DNA of 5,166 nt from Candidatus Niyogibacteria bacterium CG10_big_fil_rev_8_21_14_0_10_42_19 (GTDB taxonomy: Bacteria > Patescibacteriota > Minisyncoccia > 1-14-0-10-42-19). The notes under the pieces are model-generated. The model had not been told where the DNA came from, made no database searches, and saw nothing but the letters and a program-made list of their open reading frames with translations. Position numbers and translations under genes: made by a program. Location: the NCBI GenBank assembly GCA_002774705.1, contig PFCN01000011.1, forward strand, positions 2,468 through 7,633. Direction: 5' to 3'. Below are positions 1 to 5,166 of this stretch, one piece after another (position 1 is the first letter of the stretch; each line of letters begins with the position of its first letter).

Positions 1-66
1 ACGGGGTTAAATTTTTCTATAGGGTTCAAAACTACGCTTTTTGGGGGCAAAAACTCTTTCATTACC

Positions 67-94
67 TATATGTACTTCTTTATATGTACTTCTT
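67..94. repeat. Perfect 14-bp tandem duplication
   Basis: TATATGTACTTCTT occurs twice in direct succession (67-80 and 81-94) with no mismatch. It lies in the AT-rich intergenic stretch beyond the tatD terminator. Two copies are too few to call a minisatellite or an iteron set. A simple replication-slippage duplication is the plainest explanation. Confidence 0.85.
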
Positions 95-223
95 ATTAAA
101 TTAAAGTAAAAATCAACATTTTACGAAGTTGTCTAATCATCATTTACATTATATCACTACTCAAAAATTTCTCATAGCCGGGCGCCTTCTCTGTCCCACG
201 AAAACCGCTTTATTTATTACTCA

Positions 224-250
224 CAAAAATAACGCGCCTTTTAGGGCGCG
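224..250 (-). terminator. Factor-independent terminator after tatD
   Basis: Read on the minus strand, a six-base GC stem (CGCGCC at 250-245 pairing with GGCGCG at 238-233) encloses a six-base A-rich loop. It is followed at once by TTATTTTTG (232-224). A strong GC hairpin with a T-rich tail, about 65 bases downstream of the tatD stop, is the layout of an intrinsic terminator. It would end the four-gene minus-strand unit. On the plus strand the hairpin is followed by GATGCGTTTAGATG, which is not T-rich, so it is not expected to work well in that direction. Confidence 0.72.
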
Positions 251-312
251 GATGCGTTTAGATGCGTGACAAACATACCGCGCTGCAAATAGTATGGTAA
301 TTGATCTTTGAT

Positions 313-1143
313 CTAAATAGAGAAAATACGCTTTGTGTTACCTAAAGTAACCTCGCAAATTTCCTCATAGGTCATATTTTTAAGTTCGGCCATTTTTTTG
401 GCAACTTCTTTCACGTATAAGGGTTCATTCCTTTGTCCTCTGAAAGGCGCGGGCGCCACATAAGGAGCATCTGTTTCTATTATAATTCTTTCAATGGGTA
501 TTTTTTTGACAACCTTGTCATAGTCATGGACAAAAGTAATAACTCCCCCGAAAGTGAAAGAAAAACCCATATCAACGAGGATATCGGCGTCTTCGTGGGA
601 ACCGGCAAAAAAATGCATGACCGACGGTTTTATTCTACCGATATACGGACCAATCGCCTTAATAAGATCGGCGTAAGCATTATCGGTTTTTGAAGAACGA
701 CAATGAATCATCAGAGGCTTGGACACCTCTATCGCAAGATCAATCTGACAAACCAGCGCCTGTTTTTGCATCACTTTTATTTCTTCTCCATTGGTCCGAT
801 AATAATCGAATCCGCACTCGCCTATCGCAACGACCTTGGGGTTTAAGGCGAGTTTCTTATAAAAATCATGCTCAAATTCTTCGGCGCGCGACGTAAAACC
901 TTTTTCATAACCAAGCTCACCCGGATCATGATATGACTTTTCCAAATGGATAGGATGAAGCCCAACCGTCGCATAAACCCCGTCATATTTTTGAACCAAT
1001 TCAACCGCTTTTACGGAAGTGTCCTTTTGCGAACCGACATTTATCATCCCGATACCTTGATCGAGCGCACGCTTAATCACCGCGTCCCGATCTTTATCAA
1101 AAGCGGAAAACTGCGTATGCGTATGAGCGTCAAATAATTTCAT
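313..1143 (-). CDS. tatD: TatD-family metal-dependent hydrolase (putative DNase)
   Basis: This 276-residue cytoplasmic protein belongs to the TatD/YcfH/YabD branch of the amidohydrolase (TIM-barrel) superfamily. Its members bind two divalent metals, and several have been shown to act as 3'-5' DNases or in removing damaged DNA; the substrate here is not known. The metal-site motifs appear in the usual order: the N-terminal HxH (DAHTHT, H7 and H9), GLHP at 61-64, GECGFDYY with E109, PLMIHCRS with H147, HFFAGS with H177, and ETDAPY with E223 and D225. The family signature RGQRNEP follows at 235-241 and the C-terminal NTKRIF at 269-274. Length is near the family norm (about 255-265), with roughly 15-20 extra residues between GLHP and GECG. 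The ATG start overlaps the metG stop by four bases (ATGA), so translation is probably coupled to metG. No Shine-Dalgarno is visible. The stop is TAG, and a terminator lies about 65 bases beyond it, so this is the last gene of the operon. Family assignment is secure; the precise activity is inferred. Confidence 0.95.
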   Translation of the reverse strand: MKLFDAHTHTQFSAFDKDRDAVIKRALDQGIGMINVGSQKDTSVKAVELVQKYDGVYATVGLHPIHLEKSYHDPGELGYEKGFTSRAEEFEHDFYKKLALNPKVVAIGECGFDYYRTNGEEIKVMQKQALVCQIDLAIEVSKPLMIHCRSSKTDNAYADLIKAIGPYIGRIKPSVMHFFAGSHEDADILVDMGFSFTFGGVITFVHDYDKVVKKIPIERIIIETDAPYVAPAPFRGQRNEPLYVKEVAKKMAELKNMTYEEICEVTLGNTKRIFSI

Positions 1144-2726
1144 TTTCTTGGAAATAAGGAGGCGTGGGGAAAGATCTTTATGCTATTCCAATTTTTGGGA
1201 TCTTCGGAGGCGGTAAAGATCTTAAATATCTTTTCGGATGTCTGGGGCATAAAGGGAGCTATCATGGACGCAACATAAAGAGCTCCTAAAGAGGCCTCCC
1301 AAAGAACAACTTCGGTTTTGAGGCGATCCGTCTTTATGAGCTTGAACGGCTCATAGGTCTGAATATACCCGTCCAGCTTGCCCAATAATACCCAAACCGT
1401 GTCGAGGGCTTCCGAAAATCTAAAATTTTCCATATGCTCCTCAAATTTCGGACGGATAAAATTCAAAATAAAATATTCAACGCCGAAAGCTTCGATGTTC
1501 CCCGATCCCTCCAAATTAAGCGCATTCATTGTTGTTTTGAACGGAACTTCGCTTATGCGCTTGGGATCCGGCTTTGAAATGGTCCCGGAAAAATAATTTT
1601 CTACCATTTTTGACGTCCTTGAAATATAATTACCCAATCCTTTGGCTAAATTATCATTATAAGCAGACAAAAATTTATCTTCGGTAAAATCCCCGTCTTC
1701 AAAAACCGGAACTTCACGCAAAAGATAATAACGAAGCGCGTCGGCTCCGAATCGCTCGATAAGGTCGAACGGATCTACAATATTACCGAGAGTTTTTGAC
1801 ATTTTCCTCCCCCCCACGGTAATAAACCCGTGGGCAAAAATAGATTTAGGAAGCGGAAGACCCGACGACAAAAGCATCCCCGGCCAGATTGCCGCATGAA
1901 ACCTTAAAATATCCTTTCCTATCACATGCAGATCGGCTGGCCAGAATTTTTCTCTGCCGGAGGCCGATCCGTCATCAGCGGAAATCTCTGTCCACTGAGT
2001 CCCAAAACCCAAGGCGGTAATATAATTAGACAAAGCGTCACACCAGACGTACATGGTCTGGGTCGGGTCTCCCGGGACCGGTATTCCCCATGGGATGTCT
2101 TTTGACGGACGCGAAAAACTTACATCTTCAAGACCCTTACCTAAAAAAGATAGTATTTCGTTTTTACGGGACTCCGGAAAAATCTTGAGCTCTCCCGAGC
2201 TTATAGTTTGTTTAATTTTATCGCCATAACGCGACAATCGAAAAAAATAATTCTCCTCCTCTATCACTTCGGGCTCTTTGGCGTGGTCTTGGCATTTGCC
2301 ATCAACCAGATCTTTTTCGGTTATAAATGCCTCGTGCCCCACGCAATAAAGGCCCTTGTAGGAGGCCTTATATATATCTCCGGACCTTTCCAATCTCTTC
2401 CAAATTTCTGAAACTCCGGGAAAGTGCCTTTTTTCGTCTGAAGTGCGTATAAAATCATTATTTGAAATATTAAGCTCGCTTAATAATTTATTAAACTTAC
2501 CGGAAATACCATCAACAAATTCGCGCACCGACATTTTTGCGGATGAGGCGGCTCTGGATACTTTTGCCCCATGCTCATCGGTACCCGAAAGAAAAAAAAC
2601 GTCCCTGCCCTGAATGCGGCGATAACGAGCAATAACATCGGCCTGAATAACCTCAAGAGCAAAACCAATATGAGGCTCCCCATTTGCATAAGCAATAGAA
2701 GTAGTTATGTAAAATTTTTCCTTCAT
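1140..2726 (-). CDS. metG: Methionyl-tRNA synthetase (MetRS, class I)
   Basis: This 528-residue enzyme charges tRNA-Met and initiator tRNA with methionine in the cytoplasm, using ATP. The Rossmann catalytic domain opens with YANGEPHIGF at 13-22, where the class I HIGH motif reads HIGF. GTDEHG follows at 48-53. The connective insertion (about 115-200) has a single zinc-knuckle-like site, C128, H131, C145 and H148, resembling the one-knuckle Thermus type but with His in place of the second Cys. YVWCDALSNYI (226-236) and IGKDILRFH (269-277) line the methionine pocket. The second signature is GRKMSKTLGN (306-315), with KMSKT for KMSKS. The helical anticodon domain shows N366 and R370 within GLGNYISRT, and ends with APFMPQTSEKIF at 490-501. 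No C-terminal EMAP/Trbp111-like tRNA-binding domain is present, which is common in short MetRS. The ATG start gives a normal N-terminus (MKEKFYITT). It lies 27 bases after the AI-2E stop, with an A/T-rich leader and no Shine-Dalgarno. The TGA stop overlaps the tatD start. Confidence 0.97.
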   Translation of the reverse strand: MKEKFYITTSIAYANGEPHIGFALEVIQADVIARYRRIQGRDVFFLSGTDEHGAKVSRAASSAKMSVREFVDGISGKFNKLLSELNISNNDFIRTSDEKRHFPGVSEIWKRLERSGDIYKASYKGLYCVGHEAFITEKDLVDGKCQDHAKEPEVIEEENYFFRLSRYGDKIKQTISSGELKIFPESRKNEILSFLGKGLEDVSFSRPSKDIPWGIPVPGDPTQTMYVWCDALSNYITALGFGTQWTEISADDGSASGREKFWPADLHVIGKDILRFHAAIWPGMLLSSGLPLPKSIFAHGFITVGGRKMSKTLGNIVDPFDLIERFGADALRYYLLREVPVFEDGDFTEDKFLSAYNDNLAKGLGNYISRTSKMVENYFSGTISKPDPKRISEVPFKTTMNALNLEGSGNIEAFGVEYFILNFIRPKFEEHMENFRFSEALDTVWVLLGKLDGYIQTYEPFKLIKTDRLKTEVVLWEASLGALYVASMIAPFMPQTSEKIFKIFTASEDPKNWNSIKIFPHASLFPRK

Positions 2727-2753
2727 TTGTATTAAAAATATTTAAGACTTTTT

Positions 2754-3797
2754 TCAGACCGCGGCCGGATGCTTTTTTGCCGCAACATCATTTGATATCT
2801 CAACTAAAACTGTTGCTATAGGAACCGCAAGAAGTATCCCAAAAAAACCTCCAAGCTGGCCACCTATAATAATAGCGAGTATCACTATGATAGGGGGTAC
2901 CCCCGTGGCCTTTCTCATTACCATCGGATAAAGAAGGTGGTTCTCAATCTGCTGTACAACAATAAACAAGATTAAAGCAAACAACCCTAAAACCGGATCC
3001 TGTAGTAAAGCAATAATAACAGCGGGAATAGCCGCCATAATCGGCCCGAATATCGGAACAAGTTCAAAGATAGCAGAAAGAACGGCCAAAGGAAGGGCAA
3101 ATCGGACCTGTAAAATGGTAAGCCCGAGATATACGAGCACCCCGACCAGCAATCCCATTAATATCTGACCTTGGAACCACCGACCGATTTTACGACGACT
3201 GCGCTTCCATAGGTCTAAAATATAATTCTCATATTTATCCGGAGTAATAAGCGAAAGAAAGTCCTCGATTCCGGATTCCTGCGCCGAAAGATAAAAAGAA
3301 ATAACCGTAATCATGACAACGGCTAATGCGCCTCCGAAAATAGCGGATGCCGCCTGGAAAAATCCCCCGGAAAGACCGGAAATAGATGATTTTAAGTTAA
3401 CGATTATATTATCAATCCCGACGGAAATAGATGATGGAAGATCCGGAATAATCTTAAAAAAATCACCGGAGGTATCTGTTGTCCTGATGAATTGAGAAAA
3501 CCCGGAAGAAAAAGCAGATAATTCATCAAAAAGAGGCGGGATAATGAAAGAAAAAGCAGCTACAAGAACGGAAAACGCCAATATATATGTAATAAGAACT
3601 CCGAATATCCTATGGATGCCTTTCTTTTTGAACCATTCGGCGGCAGGCTCCACAGCAGATGCAATTACAACGGCAAATACAACTACGGCTACTATGTTTT
3701 TTATCAAATACAACAAATACACCAGCCCTAACCATAAAAACACCCGGAGAATAACGCCGTCCTTTATTTCTATTACTTGTCTTTGTCCATCGGTCAC
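2754..3797 (-). CDS. AI-2E family transporter (YdgG/PerM-type membrane protein)
   Basis: This is a 347-residue integral membrane protein of the AI-2E transporter family (formerly UPF0118). Members have been linked to export of autoinducer-2 or to cation/proton exchange, so the substrate cannot be read from sequence. Hydrophobic segments lie at about 15-48 (a hairpin of two), 64-88, 154-171, 211-229, 232-262, 266-285 and 303-335. A polar, Ser/Gly-rich stretch at about 90-150 probably lies outside the membrane between the early and later spans. Family hallmarks are GRWFQGQ (205-211), ELVPIFGPIMAAIP (245-258), QQIENHLLYPMVM (282-294) and the Gly/Pro-rich end GVPPIIVILAIIIGGQ (299-314) through FGILLAVPIAT (319-329). 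The start is GTG, five bases after the peptidase stop; the next in-frame Met is residue 162, far too late, and the family normally has a short tail like this before the first span. No Shine-Dalgarno is visible. The stop is TGA. Length and layout are typical of the family, and translation may be coupled to the upstream gene. Confidence 0.93.
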   Translation of the reverse strand: MTDGQRQVIEIKDGVILRVFLWLGLVYLLYLIKNIVAVVVFAVVIASAVEPAAEWFKKKGIHRIFGVLITYILAFSVLVAAFSFIIPPLFDELSAFSSGFSQFIRTTDTSGDFFKIIPDLPSSISVGIDNIIVNLKSSISGLSGGFFQAASAIFGGALAVVMITVISFYLSAQESGIEDFLSLITPDKYENYILDLWKRSRRKIGRWFQGQILMGLLVGVLVYLGLTILQVRFALPLAVLSAIFELVPIFGPIMAAIPAVIIALLQDPVLGLFALILFIVVQQIENHLLYPMVMRKATGVPPIIVILAIIIGGQLGGFFGILLAVPIATVLVEISNDVAAKKHPAAV

Positions 3798-3802
3798 GCT
3801 TT

Positions 3803-5089
3803 TTATTTTAATGATTCTATTATTAGCTTTTGATAAAGTTTTGAATCACGATGAGGCCCTATTACCACGAGATTCAAATTATTCGGCTTGAATATTTCTC
3901 GCGCTACTTTAATAATATCATTTCTGGACACTTTCTCAATATTTTTAAACAGTTCTTGCGGCGTTATCAGGTTTTTGTAAAAAAGTTCCCGCTCTCCGTA
4001 AAAGGACGCTATTTCATCGGTTGACTCAAAAGATAACGCGAGAGAGCCCCTTAAATTATCTTTAGCAAAACTCACCTCTTCCTCTGTCGGGCCGTTTAAC
4101 GCAATATCCTTAAGTTCCATAACCATTCTTTTTACCGCTTCTTTTAACGCGTCGTGCCTCACTCCGGCCATTCCCGCGAGATACCCCGTATCGGTATAAT
4201 GATCGGCGCTGGCTTTGACATAATAGGCAAGACCGCGTTTTTCGCGTATCTCCATAAAAAAACGGGATGATGCGTTGCCTCCGACTATAACTCCCAAAAG
4301 GTCCATGGCATGTCGTCTGCGGTCATACATATCATATCCGCGAGCCCCTAAAATAAAATGGGTTTGATCGGTTTTTTTGAACGCAAGCTGAACCGCGGGC
4401 CTTGATTGTTTTTCTTTAACCCGGAGCTTTTTCTTGGCGTGGCCGACTTTAAGCGCGGTCAGGCTTTTCTTAATCTTTCTGAAAGCCTCATCGGGATCAA
4501 TTTTACCCGCGACAATCACAACCGAATTTGACGCGACATATTGGCTGTGACGGTAAGAAACAATATCATCACGCGAAATCCCTTTAAGCGTCTGGATAGA
4601 GCCCGCGGTATTCCATCCGGCCGGCTGGTCTCCATAAAGAAGCTCCTCCCAGTCGTCCGAAACTTTTCGCATCGGATTGTCGTTATACATGCTTATTTCC
4701 TGAAGGATCACCGCGCGTTCTTTTTCTATCTCTTCTTCTTTGAATAAGGGATCAAGCAAAATATCGGAAATAACATCAAGCGCCGTATCAAAATATTTTG
4801 ATGCGGTCTTGACCCAATAGCCGGTCACTTCTTTCGAGGTAAACGCGTTATGCTCGGCCCCGATGCGATCAAGCTCGTGATGAACATCTCCCGGATTCGG
4901 GCGATGTTTTGTCCCTTTAAAGAACAAGTGTTCAAGAAAATGAGAAATGCCGTTTATTTTTCTGGTTTCGTATTTTGATCCGGTCCCGACAAGAACCAAA
5001 AGAGTTACCGCTTCGGTAGACTCCATGGGCACAAGAACAACGGGGAGGCCATTTGGTAATATTTTTTTTATATACGGATTTTTTTTCAT
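3803..5089 (-). CDS. M16 (pitrilysin/MPP-like) zinc metallopeptidase
   Basis: This peptidase of about 428 residues belongs to family M16, like Bacillus YmxG/MlpA and the mitochondrial processing peptidase beta subunit. The inverted zinc motif HFLEH is at residues 50-54 (H50, E53, H54, counted from the ATG chosen here). The third metal ligand is E131 in VILQEI, 76 residues further on, and E124 seven residues earlier matches the helper glutamate of pitrilysin. The N-terminal catalytic half spans about 15-160 and the inactive M16_C half about 165-345. The latter carries a REKRGLAYY segment (282-290) whose Arg and Tyr match the substrate-binding pair. Single 45-50 kDa chains of this type usually work as dimers that degrade or trim peptides. 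No signal peptide is seen, so it is probably cytosolic. The ATG at 5089 was chosen because MKKNPYIKKILPNGL gives a family-like N-terminus. A TTG at 5116 would add nine residues, and the frame has no stop up to the window edge. Neither start has a clear Shine-Dalgarno. The TAA stop is five bases before the AI-2E gene. Confidence 0.93.
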   Translation of the reverse strand: MKKNPYIKKILPNGLPVVLVPMESTEAVTLLVLVGTGSKYETRKINGISHFLEHLFFKGTKHRPNPGDVHHELDRIGAEHNAFTSKEVTGYWVKTASKYFDTALDVISDILLDPLFKEEEIEKERAVILQEISMYNDNPMRKVSDDWEELLYGDQPAGWNTAGSIQTLKGISRDDIVSYRHSQYVASNSVVIVAGKIDPDEAFRKIKKSLTALKVGHAKKKLRVKEKQSRPAVQLAFKKTDQTHFILGARGYDMYDRRRHAMDLLGVIVGGNASSRFFMEIREKRGLAYYVKASADHYTDTGYLAGMAGVRHDALKEAVKRMVMELKDIALNGPTEEEVSFAKDNLRGSLALSFESTDEIASFYGERELFYKNLITPQELFKNIEKVSRNDIIKVAREIFKPNNLNLVVIGPHRDSKLYQKLIIESLK

Positions 5090-5166
5090 CCCGTTAAAAA
5101 TAGGACGCGAACGCAAAAACCGATTCGCACCCCAAATTACTGCTAATAAATTTTGACTTTTGGTTA
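5090..5166 (-). other. Leader of the M16 gene, frame open to the edge
   Basis: These bases lie upstream of the chosen ATG of the peptidase gene. The peptidase frame runs through them without a stop to the window edge, with a TTG at 5116 as one alternative start. An AT-rich patch on the minus strand (around 5134-5160) could hold a promoter, but I cannot match a convincing -35/-10 pair. Whether the operon begins here or continues into further upstream genes cannot be decided from this window. Confidence 0.4.

Larger units (their letters stand above)
1..312. other. AT-rich intergenic region downstream of the operon
   Basis: No gene can be supported here on either strand. The stretch holds the tatD terminator (224-250), the 14-bp tandem duplication (67-94), a weak inverted repeat TTTTTG/CAAAAA (38-43 and 48-53) around GGGG, a GATGCGT direct repeat (251-257 and 261-267), and a TTGATC direct repeat (301-306 and 308-313). 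Two plus-strand frames are open from the left edge to stops at 97-99 and 102-104. Either could in principle be the tail of a convergent gene, but neither translation is recognisable. No tRNA cloverleaf or riboswitch-like fold was found by eye. Confidence 0.6.

Noticed and set aside
15..36. GGTTCAAAACT, like the T-loop of a tRNA
   Set aside because: The flanking bases do not form the five-base T stem, and no acceptor, D or anticodon arm can be drawn around it.
38..53. TTTTTG-GGGG-CAAAAA hairpin as a second terminator
   Set aside because: The stem is almost all A-T, the loop is only GGGG, and no T-run follows on either strand, so it would be weak.
274..296. CATAC/GTATG inverted repeat after the tatD stop
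   Set aside because: Only five bases pair across a 13-base loop; this is expected by chance and has no T tract.
433..693. Plus-strand open frame of 86 codons within tatD
   Set aside because: It is fully antisense to tatD, whose metal-binding motifs are intact across it. The translation looks like no known family.
1150..1162. AAATAAGGAGGCG on the plus strand, resembling a strong ribosome site
   Set aside because: It lies inside the metG 3' end on the opposite strand and no plausible plus-strand gene follows it.
2480..2695. Minus-strand 71-codon frame inside metG
   Set aside because: It is an alternative frame of the metG 5' end, covering the catalytic motifs read in the main frame. No independent start signal.
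3544..3891. 115-residue plus-strand open frame across the M16/AI-2E junction
   Set aside because: It lies antisense to two well-supported genes, is of low complexity (Thr/Asn/Ala-rich), has no recognisable domain and no ribosome site. It is a shadow frame.
5117..5166. Possible sigma-70 promoter before the M16 gene
   Set aside because: AT-rich patches are present, but no -35 and -10 pair with proper spacing could be matched, and the frame is open to the edge.

Overview
This window holds four complete or near-complete protein genes, all on the minus strand and closely packed. They read from right to left: an M16 zinc peptidase, an AI-2E (YdgG/PerM-type) multi-spanning membrane protein, methionyl-tRNA synthetase (metG) and a TatD-family metal-dependent hydrolase. 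The junctions are 5 bases, 27 bases and a 4-base ATGA overlap, so they very probably form one transcription unit. A factor-independent terminator hairpin with a T-rich tail follows tatD at 224-250 and marks the end of that unit.

The window suggests a bacterium with standard code 11, because TGA ends both the AI-2E gene and metG, which argues against a code-25 lineage. The compact MetRS has no C-terminal tRNA-binding domain. Together with the fusion-free gene packing and the flavour of the MetRS and TatD proteins, this resembles Parcubacteria/Patescibacteria (CPR) sequences as I remember them. That placement is an inference of moderate strength, since no marker gene is present to settle it. 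None of the four starts has a recognisable Shine-Dalgarno sequence.

Region by region: 1-312 is an AT-rich intergenic stretch with no convincing gene, a perfect 14-bp tandem duplication (67-94) and the terminator. 313-1143 is tatD, 1140-2726 is metG, 2754-3797 is the AI-2E family gene, and 3803-5089 is the M16 peptidase, whose reading frame stays open to the right edge. Nothing can be assigned with confidence in 5090-5166.

The genes do not form an obvious single pathway. metG next to tatD is a familiar bacterial linkage (metS-yabD in Bacillus). The two upstream genes add a peptidase and a membrane carrier-like protein. I see no defence system, mobile element, CRISPR array or new system. The observations most worth checking are in MetRS: the HIGH signature reads HIGF, and one presumed zinc-ligand cysteine is replaced by histidine.
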